DNA of 48,744 bases from CAZRHR01 sp964599915 (GTDB lineage Bacteria > Bacteroidota > Bacteroidia > CAIKAF01): positions 1 to 48,744 of the forward strand of contig CAZRHR010000009.1 of the NCBI GenBank assembly GCA_964599915.1, given 5' to 3'. Position 1 is the stretch's first letter. Each line of letters starts with the position of its first letter. The notes beneath the pieces were generated by a model. That model saw only the letters and a program-made list of their open reading frames with translations, was not told the origin of the DNA and did not search any database. Made by a program: the position numbers and the translations under genes. Positions 24,548 to 34,097 of this stretch are shown one piece after another.

Positions 24548-26380
24548 ATGTCAGAAGAAACCAATGAAGTAATGGCAGCTGATACTGCTGCTCCGCAAAC
24601 CGGTGAATTCAACTGGAATGCCCTGACCAAACGTGGCGATGTGTACAGTCAAGAAGATCGCGACTCCATGTCTACCATGTATGGTCAAACCCTTTCCTCC
24701 GTACTGGAACATGAAATTACCAACGGTCGTGTGGTATCGATGTCGGTGAAAGATGTAGTGATCAACATCGGATATAAGTCCGAAGGCATCGTACCTCGCA
24801 CTGAATTCAGATACAACCAAGACTTGGCTGTAGGCGATCAGGTGGAAGTGTACATTGACAAGTTGGAAGACAAAAATGGTCAATTGTTGCTTAGCCATCG
24901 CAAAGCCCGCGCCATCCGTGCATGGGATAAAGTGAACCAAGTACATGCCAATGATGAAGTCATTCAAGGTACCATCAAGTGCAGAACCAAAGGTGGACTT
25001 ATTGCCGACGTATTCGGTATTGAGGCCTTCTTACCAGGTTCTCAAATTGATGTGAAGCCTATCCGTGACTACGACGTGTACGTTGGAAAAACCATGGAAT
25101 TCAAAGTGGTGAAAATCAACCAAGAATTCAAAAACGTGGTGGTTTCCCATAAAGTACTGCTCGAAGAAGAATTGGAAGAGCAAAAAAGACACATCATCTC
25201 CAAACTGGAGAAAGGTCAGGTACTGGAAGGTATCGTCAAAAACATCACCTCTTATGGCGTATTCGTGGATCTTGGTGGCGTAGACGGACTTATTCACATC
25301 ACCGACCTCAGCTGGGGACGTATTGTGCATCCTGAAGAAATCGTGCAACTGGACGCTAAAATCCAGGTGGTTGTATTGGATTACGACAACGAGAAGAAGC
25401 GGATTGCCCTTGGTCTTAAGCAACTTTCTGCACATCCATGGGATGCCCTTTCTGCCGAACTCAAAACCGGAGACAAAATCTCTGGCCGCGTAGTGGTATT
25501 GGCAGATTATGGTGCATTTGTAGAAGTAGCACCAGGCGTAGAAGGTTTGATTCACGTATCCGAAATGAGCTGGTCACAACACCTTCGTTCTGCACAGGAC
25601 TTCCTGAAAGTAGGCGACACCGTAGAGGCCATTGTACTCAACGTAGATCGGGACGAGCGGAAAATGTCTCTGGGCATGAAACAACTAACGCCAGATCCAT
25701 GGTCCACTATCCAAGAGCGTTATCCGGTAGGCAGCAAACATTCTGCCATCGTGAAAAACTTCACCAACTACGGTATCTTCGTAGAGCTTGAAGAAGGAAT
25801 TGATGGACTTATCCACATTTCCGACCTCAGCTGGACCAAGAAAATCAAACATCCTTCCGATTTCACCAAAGTGGACGAAAGAATGGATGTGGTGGTGTTG
25901 GATATCGACATTGAAAACCGCAAACTCAGCTTAGGCCACAAACAACTTGAGGAAGATCCATGGGAAGTATTTGCTTCCGTATTCGATGCTTCTCAAGTAC
26001 ACAAAGGTACCGTCATCGAAGTTTCTGATAAAGGAGCGGTGGTATCTATGGCCTATGGCATCGAAGGTTTCGCACCCATGAAGCATCTGAAAAAAGAAGA
26101 TGGCTCTAAAGCGAAAGTGGAAGATGTATTGGATTTCGCTATCCTAGAGTTCTCTAAGGATGACAAAAAAATCCTCATCTCTCATACCCGCACATGGGAT
26201 GAGTCCATGAAAGAGGAAGAAAAAGCACCCCGCAAAACTGCCAACAAAGGCGGTGGCGATGCTTCTAAATCCATCAAAAACCTTAATCAGCAAACAGAGA
26301 AAACCACCCTTGGTGACTTGGGCGTTCTCAGCGACCTGAAAAAGGAAATGGAGCAAAACCAAAAATCCGGAAAAGAGTAA
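24548..26380 (+). CDS. rpsA: 30S ribosomal protein bS1
   Basis: A 610-residue S1 protein with six S1 (OB-fold) domains at about residues 54-118, 137-202, 223-293, 308-378, 395-465 and 484-547. The typical closings are GLIHITDLSWG, GLIHVSEMSW and GLIHISDLSW. The acidic N-terminus and a C-terminal Lys/Gly tail fit Bacteroidota S1. It binds mRNA and docks it on the small subunit, likely important where Shine-Dalgarno pairing is weak. It is monocistronic, with its own promoter, a structured leader and a strong terminator. Confidence 0.96.
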   Translation: MSEETNEVMAADTAAPQTGEFNWNALTKRGDVYSQEDRDSMSTMYGQTLSSVLEHEITNGRVVSMSVKDVVINIGYKSEGIVPRTEFRYNQDLAVGDQVEVYIDKLEDKNGQLLLSHRKARAIRAWDKVNQVHANDEVIQGTIKCRTKGGLIADVFGIEAFLPGSQIDVKPIRDYDVYVGKTMEFKVVKINQEFKNVVVSHKVLLEEELEEQKRHIISKLEKGQVLEGIVKNITSYGVFVDLGGVDGLIHITDLSWGRIVHPEEIVQLDAKIQVVVLDYDNEKKRIALGLKQLSAHPWDALSAELKTGDKISGRVVVLADYGAFVEVAPGVEGLIHVSEMSWSQHLRSAQDFLKVGDTVEAIVLNVDRDERKMSLGMKQLTPDPWSTIQERYPVGSKHSAIVKNFTNYGIFVELEEGIDGLIHISDLSWTKKIKHPSDFTKVDERMDVVVLDIDIENRKLSLGHKQLEEDPWEVFASVFDASQVHKGTVIEVSDKGAVVSMAYGIEGFAPMKHLKKEDGSKAKVEDVLDFAILEFSKDDKKILISHTRTWDESMKEEEKAPRKTANKGGGDASKSIKNLNQQTEKTTLGDLGVLSDLKKEMEQNQKSGKE

Positions 26381-26400
26381 TCTTTTCTTTTGATAACACG

Positions 26401-26430
26401 AAAAGGCCGGAATATCCGGCCTTTTTTTTT
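26401..26430 (+). terminator. Intrinsic terminator after rpsA
   Basis: AAAAGGCCGG (26401-26410) pairs with CCGGCCTTTT (26416-26425) across AATAT, with a T run to 26430. Confidence 0.95.
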
Positions 26431-26547
26431 GCTTTCAATCCGCATAAGGGGGTATAAAATTCACCTCATTCAATATTTTTTGACCCTCTTGAAGAACCTA
26501 GCCACATTTTATCCGTTCATACTCCGGTTACTTCGCTCAGGGGTTTC

Positions 26548-26555
26548 TATCTTTA
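26548..26555 (+). promoter_or_regulatory. -7-like box next to the mfd start codon
   Basis: TATCTTTA at 26548-26555 differs from TAnnTTTG in the last base only and lies 6 bp before the ATG. No TTG is seen at the -33 distance. Confidence 0.3.
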
Positions 26556-26561
26556 TCGCCT

Positions 26562-29500
26562 ATGGATTCGTGTTTTCATCCGCTTTTTGCCTCCCTGCTG
26601 GAACGAGATTGGCTCATCAATTTATCGCAGACACCTAAAGGCTCTATCTATTTAAAAGGCTTGTATGGCAGTTCCCTTGCCACCACTTTGCATGCGCAAT
26701 TTTTACAAACCGCCGTGCCCAATTTGGTCATTGCGCAAGACAAAGAAGAAGCTGCCTATTTGCTCAATGACCTTGAAACCCTTGCAGGAAGCGAACAGGT
26801 CGTTTTTTTTCCTGAATCGTACCGCAAAGCCTACGACCATGAAGAAGAAACCGACAACGGGAATGTATTGCTCCGAACCGAAGCCCTCAATGCCATTCGA
26901 TCCGGGAAATTTGCCCACGTAGTGACTTATCCGGCTGCGCTTGCCGAAAAAGTCATCACTAAAAAAGGAATTGAGCAAAAAATGCAGCGCATCCAACCCG
27001 GCGACCCCTTGGATCCGGATTTTGTTTTCGACCTGCTCATCAGTTTCGATTTTGAAAGGGAAGATTTTGTGTATGAACCCGGACAATTTGCCCTCAGAGG
27101 CGGCATTATCGACGTATTTTCCTACGCCCATGACCAACCTTTACGGATTGAATTTTCAAAAAATAACATTGCTGAAATCCGAACCTTTAATCCGGAAAAC
27201 CAACTCAGCACAGGAAGCCTGAAAGAGGCTTTTATTATTCCAAACATTGAAAACAAGCAAACAGAGGAATTACGACTGCCTTTGCCGGCGTTCATGGAAG
27301 GGAAGCCCCATGTTTGGATTTTTGATGTGCGGCAAGCAGAGGAGGATATTCAACGCCGATATGCGCAAATAGAAGCGTTGTACGCCTCGAAAAATTTCAC
27401 CATTGCCCAAGCCCCGCCTGAGCAGAAATACCTGGATGGTTTCTCCTTCCGGGCTTGCCTTGAGTCCCTTTCTCTTTTTATTTATAAAAGTGCAGTAACG
27501 GAAGGTCAAGTGGTGGATACCGGTTTTCAACCTTCACCCGTCATTGCCAGAAATTATCCCCACTTGTTGGAGCGTTTGTTGCATTTTAAATCGCAGGACA
27601 TTCAAACCCTGATTTTATGCAGTAAACCCAATCAATTGGAGCGATTGCAGCAAATCCTAACCGACTTGCTTGCCCAGCAAAAATCTACCTATACACCGGA
27701 AGAACTGTTTACCCCGGCGTTTTCCGTATTGCAGCAGGGTTTTTGGGATCCGGAAGGTCGGCAGGTTCTTTTTACCGATCATGAAATTTTCGATCGCCAC
27801 CGTCGCTACCAGCTCAAGAACCGATTCAGTGCCAACCAAGCAGTGACCCTAAAGGAGCTGACAGATTTACAACCAGGCGATTATGTTACGCATATTGACC
27901 ATGGCGTGGGACAATTTGCAGGATTGGAAAAAACCCAGGTAAACGGGAAAACGCAGGAAGCCGTCAAAATTGTTTTTAAGGACGGAGATGCCATTTTTGT
28001 AAGTATCCATGCCCTTCATCGGATTGCACGGTTTTCCGGCAAAGATGGAAAAGTGCCGGCCCTTTCCAAGTTAGGAACACCCGCCTGGCAAAACCTCAAG
28101 GCCAAAACCAAGCAAAAAGTGCGCACCCTCGCCTTTGACCTGCTCTCTTTGTACGCTAGGAGAAAAACAGAAAAAGGGTTCGCTTTTTCCGGAGACAATC
28201 CATGGATGCACGAACTGGAGGCCAGTTTCCCATGGGAAGAAACCCCGGACCAAGCCAAAGCCATTGCAGACATTAAAGGAGACATGGAACGACCTATTCC
28301 CATGGACCGGCTGGTCTGTGGAGATGTAGGTTTCGGAAAAACGGAAGTTGCTGTTCGGGCTGCATTTAAGGCGGTTTGCGACCATAAACAGGTCGCCATT
28401 TTGGTGCCCACCACCATTCTGGCCTTTCAACATTTCAAAACTTTTTCCAACCGGCTCAAGCACATGCCGTGCCGCGTGTCTTACATCAATCGATTTAGAT
28501 CCGCCAAACAACAAAAAGATATCTTGGAAGATGTAGCCAATGGAAAAATTGACATCCTCATTGGAACACATAAGCTACTTTCCGGTCAAATTCAATTTAA
28601 AGACCTTGGTCTACTGATTATTGATGAAGAGCAAAAATTTGGGGTATCGGCCAAAGACAAACTCAAAACCCTGAAAGTGCATGTGGACACGCTCACCTTA
28701 ACCGCTACGCCCATTCCGCGAACCTTACAATTTTCTTTGATGGGCGCCCGCGATTTGTCCGTCATCCGCACACCACCGGCCAACAGACAGCCAGTTATTA
28801 CTGAATTAAAAGGCTTAAATGAGGCTTTTATACGGGACGCCATTTTGTACGAAATCAATCGAAATGGTCAAGTGTTCTTTTTACATAATCGGGTGCAGAA
28901 TCTGCCGGAAATCACGGGCATGATTCAGCGCTTGGTGCCTGACGCACGGGTTCGAGCAGCCCATGGACAAATGGATGGGAAACAATTGGAACAAGTGATG
29001 TTGGATTTTATTGATGGCGATTTCGACGTCCTGGTGAGTACCTCCATCGTGGAAAATGGTCTGGATGTACCTAATGCTAATACCATGATCATTAACCAAG
29101 CACAAAATTTCGGTTTAAGTGACCTTCATCAGATGCGTGGTCGCGTGGGACGCGGAAATCGCAAGGCCTTTTGCTATCTGGTCACGCCGCCATTTTACAC
29201 CCTAAGCAGCGAAAGCCGCCGCAGATTGCAAGCCCTCATCGAATTCTCCGATTTGGGCAGCGGATTTAACATTGCCATGAAGGACTTGGACATTCGTGGC
29301 GGTGGCGACTTGCTGGGTGCCGACCAAAGCGGTTTTATCCAAGAAATGGGATTAGAGACGTACCAAAGAATTTTATCGGATGCCGTGCGGGAATTGAAGG
29401 AAAAGGAGTTTCAGGACGTCTTTAAAGAAGAACTCAACCGTGCAGACCATCAGTGGGTGGATGATTGCCACATTGATACGGACCTCGACATCATGTTGCC

Positions 29501-29939
29501 AGAAAGCTATGTAGACCAAATTGCGGAACGACTGGCGCTGTACAAAGAACTGGATCATTTCGAGAAAGAAGAAGATTTGCAAGCGTTCATCCAACGTTTA
29601 GAAGACCGCTTTGGCCCCTTGCCTGCACCGGCAGCCGCTTTAATAGACACCATACGGCTTCGGAACCTGGGTCGAACCCTTGGTTTTGAGAAAATTAGCT
29701 TGAAAAACCAGCAAATGACTTTACATTTTCCGTCCCGTTCAGATGCGCCCTACTTTGAGTCGAGTTTATTTCAGTGGATTTTGCAGAAAGTAACCACTTG
29801 GTCCAATGCAGAACTTAAACAAAAACAGACCAAACTCACTTTAACTATCAAAGGGATAAGCCATGTGCATGCGGCCTACACGAAACTTCAGCAATTGCAA
29901 CCCCATGATGTGTTCAAACAAGATGCTTTGCCCACTTGA
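26562..29939 (+). CDS. mfd: Transcription-repair coupling factor Mfd
   Basis: A 1125-residue Mfd, which removes RNA polymerase stalled at DNA lesions and recruits UvrA. The N-terminal UvrB-like part has RGGIIDVFSYAHDQPLRIEF. The RNA polymerase-interacting domain begins LQPGDYVTHIDHGVGQFAGL. The RecG-like translocase follows: Walker A GDVGFGKTE at about residue 587, the DEEQKFGV box at about 688, TATPIPRTLQFSLMGARDLS, and RMRGRVGRGNRKAF-type motif VI (here QMRGRVGRGNRKAF). The C-terminal domain is present. Length is normal. A -7-like box lies 6 bp before the ATG. Confidence 0.97.
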   Translation: MDSCFHPLFASLLERDWLINLSQTPKGSIYLKGLYGSSLATTLHAQFLQTAVPNLVIAQDKEEAAYLLNDLETLAGSEQVVFFPESYRKAYDHEEETDNGNVLLRTEALNAIRSGKFAHVVTYPAALAEKVITKKGIEQKMQRIQPGDPLDPDFVFDLLISFDFEREDFVYEPGQFALRGGIIDVFSYAHDQPLRIEFSKNNIAEIRTFNPENQLSTGSLKEAFIIPNIENKQTEELRLPLPAFMEGKPHVWIFDVRQAEEDIQRRYAQIEALYASKNFTIAQAPPEQKYLDGFSFRACLESLSLFIYKSAVTEGQVVDTGFQPSPVIARNYPHLLERLLHFKSQDIQTLILCSKPNQLERLQQILTDLLAQQKSTYTPEELFTPAFSVLQQGFWDPEGRQVLFTDHEIFDRHRRYQLKNRFSANQAVTLKELTDLQPGDYVTHIDHGVGQFAGLEKTQVNGKTQEAVKIVFKDGDAIFVSIHALHRIARFSGKDGKVPALSKLGTPAWQNLKAKTKQKVRTLAFDLLSLYARRKTEKGFAFSGDNPWMHELEASFPWEETPDQAKAIADIKGDMERPIPMDRLVCGDVGFGKTEVAVRAAFKAVCDHKQVAILVPTTILAFQHFKTFSNRLKHMPCRVSYINRFRSAKQQKDILEDVANGKIDILIGTHKLLSGQIQFKDLGLLIIDEEQKFGVSAKDKLKTLKVHVDTLTLTATPIPRTLQFSLMGARDLSVIRTPPANRQPVITELKGLNEAFIRDAILYEINRNGQVFFLHNRVQNLPEITGMIQRLVPDARVRAAHGQMDGKQLEQVMLDFIDGDFDVLVSTSIVENGLDVPNANTMIINQAQNFGLSDLHQMRGRVGRGNRKAFCYLVTPPFYTLSSESRRRLQALIEFSDLGSGFNIAMKDLDIRGGGDLLGADQSGFIQEMGLETYQRILSDAVRELKEKEFQDVFKEELNRADHQWVDDCHIDTDLDIMLPESYVDQIAERLALYKELDHFEKEEDLQAFIQRLEDRFGPLPAPAAALIDTIRLRNLGRTLGFEKISLKNQQMTLHFPSRSDAPYFESSLFQWILQKVTTWSNAELKQKQTKLTLTIKGISHVHAAYTKLQQLQPHDVFKQDALPT

Positions 29940-30018
29940 AATGAATGCGGCCGCGTACCGAAAAATGGTACTTTATTTCCTTTTTTTTAAGAAAACAACA
30001 ACTAAAGCTTAATGCTAT

Positions 30019-30026
30019 TACTTTTG
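30019..30026 (+). promoter_or_regulatory. -7 box next to the lhgO start codon
   Basis: TACTTTTG at 30019-30026 matches TAnnTTTG exactly and is followed by TAACCT and the ATG at 30033. The expected -33 region is a T run without TTG. Confidence 0.45.
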
Positions 30027-30032
30027 TAACCT

Positions 30033-31289
30033 ATGGCATTCGATGTAAACACCAAAACCTTTGATATCGCTATTGTAGGCGGAGGAATTGTAGGTGCCGC
30101 TACGGCTTATCGGCTTCAAGAAGCCTATCCAGATTTGCACATTGCATTATTGGAAAAAGAGGCCCATTTGGCCGACCACCAAACGGGAAACAATTCCGGT
30201 GTCATACATTCCGGAATTTATTATAAACCAGGTAGTCACAAAGCCAGAAACTGTGTGGAAGGCCGGAGAGATTTGGTGGCTTTTGCCAAAAAATACAACA
30301 TTGCCCACGAAGTCTGTGGAAAGGTCATTGTGGCCATTGATGAGGAGGAAGCCAGCCGCCTGGAAGCCATTTTTAAACGTGGACAAGAAAATGGCATTGA
30401 AGGCATTCGCTTAATTAATGGCGATGAAATCCGAGAAATTGAACCTTTTTGTGCAGGTATAGCCGGCATTCATGTTCCTTGCACCGGCATCATTGATTTT
30501 CGTGGTGCAACAGAAAAAATGGCAGAATTGGTGTTGGCCATGCAACCCGAAAGTCGAATTTATCTCAATACCCGCGTATTGGATGTACAAGACGAGGCCG
30601 GCTTAAAGGTTATTCAGACTTCCAAAGGAACGTTGAAAGCCAAATACGCCATTTTCTGCGCAGGATTACATTCAGATCGCCTAGCTAAAAAAGATGGAGT
30701 GAACTTGGACCTGCGGATTGTCGGTTTTAGAGGAGATTATTATGAATTGTCTGAACAAGGCATGCATAAAGTAAAGAACTTGATTTATCCGGTGCCCAAC
30801 CCCGCATTTCCATTTTTGGGCGTGCATTTTACACGTATGGCCTTGGGTGGTGTCGAGTGCGGTCCCAATGCCGTCTTCACCTTTAAGCGAGAAGGCTATG
30901 GAAAAACAGATTTCAGCTTCATTGATACCGCGGAAGCCCTCGGTTATGGCGGCACGTGGAAACTCTTTTTTAAACACTGGAAATTTGGCTTGGAAGAATA
31001 CCGCAGGGCTTTCTCCAGAAAATTATTTTTAAAAACCCTTCAACGTCTGATTCCTGACCTTAAGGATGAGGATTTGAAACCAGGCCGCGCAGGCGTTCGC
31101 GCCATGGCTTTAGGACCGGATGGAGAAATGATAGACGATTTTCACATCGCCTACAGAAACGCCTCCATTCATGTATTAAATGCGCCTTCTCCGGCAGCCA
31201 CCGCTTGTTTGTCCATTGGAGCAGACATACGTGACATGGCCAAAACCCATTTTGGGTTGGGAGCATTCACCAAACCAGACCCCTCATGA
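30033..31289 (+). CDS. lhgO: L-2-hydroxyglutarate oxidase
   Basis: A 418-residue FAD enzyme of the DAO family matching LhgO. The dinucleotide-binding motif is DIAIVGGGIVGAATAYRL. The HQTGNNSGVIHSGIYYKPGS segment is typical of LhgO/L2HGDH, and the C-terminal GRAGVRAMALGPDGEMIDDF with SPAATACLSIG closes the flavin site. It oxidises L-2-hydroxyglutarate to 2-oxoglutarate and feeds electrons to the membrane. The TGA overlaps the ATG of the next gene (ATGA at 31286-31289), which is in turn coupled to a D-2-hydroxyacid dehydrogenase-like gene. Confidence 0.93.
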   Translation: MAFDVNTKTFDIAIVGGGIVGAATAYRLQEAYPDLHIALLEKEAHLADHQTGNNSGVIHSGIYYKPGSHKARNCVEGRRDLVAFAKKYNIAHEVCGKVIVAIDEEEASRLEAIFKRGQENGIEGIRLINGDEIREIEPFCAGIAGIHVPCTGIIDFRGATEKMAELVLAMQPESRIYLNTRVLDVQDEAGLKVIQTSKGTLKAKYAIFCAGLHSDRLAKKDGVNLDLRIVGFRGDYYELSEQGMHKVKNLIYPVPNPAFPFLGVHFTRMALGGVECGPNAVFTFKREGYGKTDFSFIDTAEALGYGGTWKLFFKHWKFGLEEYRRAFSRKLFLKTLQRLIPDLKDEDLKPGRAGVRAMALGPDGEMIDDFHIAYRNASIHVLNAPSPAATACLSIGADIRDMAKTHFGLGAFTKPDPS

Positions 31290-31837
31290 GCATGTTTAAT
31301 CTATTCGGGAAAAAGAAAATTAAGGCCGAGGAGCTCGCGCCCACTTATGCCTTTACCATTTATCAAGCCATTGAGGCAGGGTTTCCGGAAATTACAGGGT
31401 ACTTGAACGAGGACACTGATTTCGAGGAGGCGCCAGCCATCAACCCTACCGAAGATGAATGGTTCATTTACATCGTTTTTGCCGGGAACTTACTTCACCT
31501 TGAACACCATTTCCCCCAAGAACAAGTCCCCGACCTCACCCGTATTTTTGCCCACCAATTCACCGCCATGATGGGTAAAGATCCGCTGGACGAAAGTCAA
31601 ATTATTTATGACTACATCGACTACCTAAAAAAACTGAATCAAGACCAACAGTCCATTGCCAAGTCTATGGCCTTGGGACTTTTCAGAAAGTATGATTTGG
31701 GTAAGTACCAGCAGGAACATTTTCAAAAACAAGACATCCCAAGTCCCAAAGTCATGAAAGACCTTTCGGACATGGTCATGTATTTTCTTTGGAACTGGGA
31801 AGATTATCTAAGCAAATACAAAGTGACCTTGTCATGA
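31286..31837 (+). CDS. Hypothetical protein between lhgO and a GlcD-like gene
   Basis: I do not recognise this 183-residue protein. It is acidic and aromatic-rich, has no signal peptide or membrane segment, and looks mostly helical. A short N-terminal basic stretch (FGKKKIKAEE) is followed by segments such as DEWFIYIVFAGNLLHLEHHF and VMYFLWNWEDYLSKYK. It is coupled at both ends by ATGA overlaps (31286-31289 and 31834-31837), so it should be made in step with the two flavoproteins and may assist or regulate them. No function is claimed. Confidence 0.75.
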   Translation: MSMFNLFGKKKIKAEELAPTYAFTIYQAIEAGFPEITGYLNEDTDFEEAPAINPTEDEWFIYIVFAGNLLHLEHHFPQEQVPDLTRIFAHQFTAMMGKDPLDESQIIYDYIDYLKKLNQDQQSIAKSMALGLFRKYDLGKYQQEHFQKQDIPSPKVMKDLSDMVMYFLWNWEDYLSKYKVTLS

Positions 31838-33252
31838 ATTTTAATTCCGTAACTCAAAGGGACTTAGAGGTTTTTGCCACCCTATTGCCCGCACAGGGTA
31901 TCGTTACGGATGTAGAAGAAAGGGCGTCCTTTGGCAGGGATGAAACAGAAGACTTTTGTTTTCCACCTGAAGTGGTTCTTTTTCCCGAAACCACCGCGCA
32001 GGTTTCAGCTATTTTGGCGCATTGCCACCAACGCCATATTCCTGTAACCACCAGAGGTGCAGGAACAGGACTCAGTGGAGGAGCCCTGCCGGTGCACGGA
32101 GGCGTTTGTCTTTCCATGAAAAAGATGAACCAGATTCTTCTCATGGACACAGAAAATCTTCAGGTGCACACCCAACCGGGCGTCATCACCCAGGTTTTAC
32201 AAGAAGCGGTGGCCGCCCACGGATTATTTTATCCGCCCGATCCGTCCAGCCGTGGTTCCTGCTTTATTGGAGGAAACATTGCAGAAAATGCAGGAGGGCC
32301 ACGTGCGGTGAAATATGGCGTCACCAAAGATTGGGTCCTTAATTTAGAAGCGGTTTTGGCCGATGGAACTATCATAGAAACAGGCGCCAATGTCCTTAAA
32401 AATGCCACAGGTTATAACCTAACCCAACTTTTGGTGGGCAGTGAAGGTACCTTAGCGGTCGTCACCAAAGCCGTACTCAAACTCATCCCCCACCCCACCC
32501 TTCAATGGGTTATGTTGGTGCCATTTTTCCAGGCCAAAGATGCTTGTGTTGCAGTAAATGCCATTTTCCAGGCAGGCATCACGCCTTCGGCCATGGAATT
32601 CATGGAACGCGATGCCCTTGAATGGACCTTGAAATTCAAGCCGGAAATTCAAATGACGCTTCCTCCCGATGTGCAAGCGCATTTACTCATTGAAATCGAT
32701 GGATTCAGGGAAGAAGAATTAATGGCTCAGGCAGAAGCCATTTACCAAACCCTGGAAACCTTCCGAACCGGAGAGTTCTTATTGGCGACCGCCAGTGCGG
32801 AAAAAGATGCCTTGTGGAAATTAAGAAGAAGCGTCGGCGAAGCCGTAAAATCAAATTCCATTTATAAAGAGGAGGATACGGTAGTGCCTCGGTTCAAACT
32901 TCCTGATTTACTGGAAACTGTAAAAAGAATTGGTCATGCCTATGGTTTTCAATCAGTGTGCTATGGACATGCCGGAGATGGAAACTTACATGTAAATATT
33001 ATTCGTGGAAACTTGTCTGAAGAAGACTGGGAAGTCACCTTACCTAAAGCCATTCGTGAACTTTTTACGGAAGTGAGGTCTATGGGAGGCACCCTTTCAG
33101 GCGAACACGGGATTGGCTGGGTGCAGAAAAATTACATGGATTTGGTGTTCTCTCCACCCCATTTAGCATTAATGCAACACATCAAAAAGGGCTTTGACCC
33201 GCATGGTATTTTGAACCCGGGGAAGATTTTTCCGGATGCACTTACCACCTAA
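31834..33252 (+). CDS. FAD-linked 2-hydroxyacid dehydrogenase, GlcD/D-2-HGDH type
   Basis: A 472-residue flavoprotein. The PCMH-type FAD domain has TTRGAGTGLSGGALPVHGG and PDPSSRGSCFIGGNIAENAG, with GATGYNLTQLLVGSEGTL-like NATGYNLTQLLVGSEGTL. The C-terminal domain has YGHAGDGNLHVNI, with the His residues of the metal site, and GEHGIGWVQKNYM, then GILNPGKIF. ATG 31834, overlapping the previous stop, is chosen over the upstream frame to 31789. It resembles glycolate oxidase GlcD, D-lactate and D-2-hydroxyglutarate dehydrogenases, which cannot be told apart by eye. Pairing with lhgO favours D-2-hydroxyglutarate; glycolate or lactate remain possible. Confidence 0.85.
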   Translation: MNFNSVTQRDLEVFATLLPAQGIVTDVEERASFGRDETEDFCFPPEVVLFPETTAQVSAILAHCHQRHIPVTTRGAGTGLSGGALPVHGGVCLSMKKMNQILLMDTENLQVHTQPGVITQVLQEAVAAHGLFYPPDPSSRGSCFIGGNIAENAGGPRAVKYGVTKDWVLNLEAVLADGTIIETGANVLKNATGYNLTQLLVGSEGTLAVVTKAVLKLIPHPTLQWVMLVPFFQAKDACVAVNAIFQAGITPSAMEFMERDALEWTLKFKPEIQMTLPPDVQAHLLIEIDGFREEELMAQAEAIYQTLETFRTGEFLLATASAEKDALWKLRRSVGEAVKSNSIYKEEDTVVPRFKLPDLLETVKRIGHAYGFQSVCYGHAGDGNLHVNIIRGNLSEEDWEVTLPKAIRELFTEVRSMGGTLSGEHGIGWVQKNYMDLVFSPPHLALMQHIKKGFDPHGILNPGKIFPDALTT

Positions 33253-33281
33253 TTTTGACCTAAATTCAAGTGTTAAAATCG

Positions 33282-34079
33282 TTAAGATGCAGATGGAGGT
33301 CTTGTTAATTTCCTAACAACCTCTTTAGGTGTAAGTTTAGTAAATAGCTTCCCTTCTACCGCCAAAGCAATATCGCCTGTTTCTTCGCTCACCGTTACGG
33401 CAATGGCATCACTTACTTCACTAATCCCTATGGCTGCTTTATGCCGCATCCCTTTATTTCCTGCCATTTCATGATTTTCCGTCAGTGGAAGCATACACCT
33501 TGCCCGAAGAATTTTATTGCCTTTAATCAAAGCGGCACCGTCATGTAAAGGTGTATTTTTAAAAAACAATTGTTCGAGCAAAGGGGCCGTAAGGGTGGCA
33601 TCGATAAGGACACCACTTCTGGCATAATAGCGCAACTCAGAATTCCGAAGAAACACCATAAGCGCCCCGGTTTTAGAGGCTGAAAGACGGGTTAAAGCCG
33701 TTTCTAGGGCCACTTGGTCCAGGTTGGCCCATCCCTGTGAGCGGGAAGGATCAGGGAAAAACCTTCTTAAAAAAGACAGCCGCCGACCACCCGCATTTGA
33801 ACCCAATAAAATTAGAAAACGACGGACTTCTTGCTGGAAAACCAGAATAAATGCCAGCATGCCCAAGCCGGTAAACTGCCCCAGCAAACTAGATAAAACA
33901 TGCATATCTAACGCTTCTACCAGCCAATACAGGACATAAATGACCAACATGGCAAAGAAAATCCGCAGGGCTACGGTACCTTTTACAATTTGATACAATT
34001 GATATAAAACGATGGATACCAGAAAGATATCCAATGCATCAACCCATCTGAATTGTAAAAAAAGAAGTGTGGATACCAT
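33282..34079 (-). CDS. cdaA: Diadenylate cyclase CdaA (c-di-AMP synthase)
   Basis: A 265-residue CdaA. Three N-terminal membrane helices (about residues 12-85) precede the DAC domain, with the active-site motifs PLHDGAALI and RHKAAIG. Most CdaA proteins have RHRAAIG, so the second Arg is replaced by Lys. It condenses two ATP to c-di-AMP, which controls osmotic and cell-wall functions. It starts 18 bp after the folP stop on the same strand, so the two are likely one operon. It is convergent with the GlcD-like gene. Confidence 0.92.
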   Translation of the reverse strand: MVSTLLFLQFRWVDALDIFLVSIVLYQLYQIVKGTVALRIFFAMLVIYVLYWLVEALDMHVLSSLLGQFTGLGMLAFILVFQQEVRRFLILLGSNAGGRRLSFLRRFFPDPSRSQGWANLDQVALETALTRLSASKTGALMVFLRNSELRYYARSGVLIDATLTAPLLEQLFFKNTPLHDGAALIKGNKILRARCMLPLTENHEMAGNKGMRHKAAIGISEVSDAIAVTVSEETGDIALAVEGKLFTKLTPKEVVRKLTRPPSAS

Positions 34080-34097
34080 GGCTTAAATATCGGAATT

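Noticed and set aside
26390..26638. 82-codon frame between rpsA and mfd
   Set aside because: It runs over the rpsA terminator and into the mfd start in another frame, with no recognisable content.
29955..29971. Possible terminator after mfd (GTACC/GGTAC)
   Set aside because: Only a 5-bp stem with a seven-base loop, and the T run begins several bases later; too weak to call.
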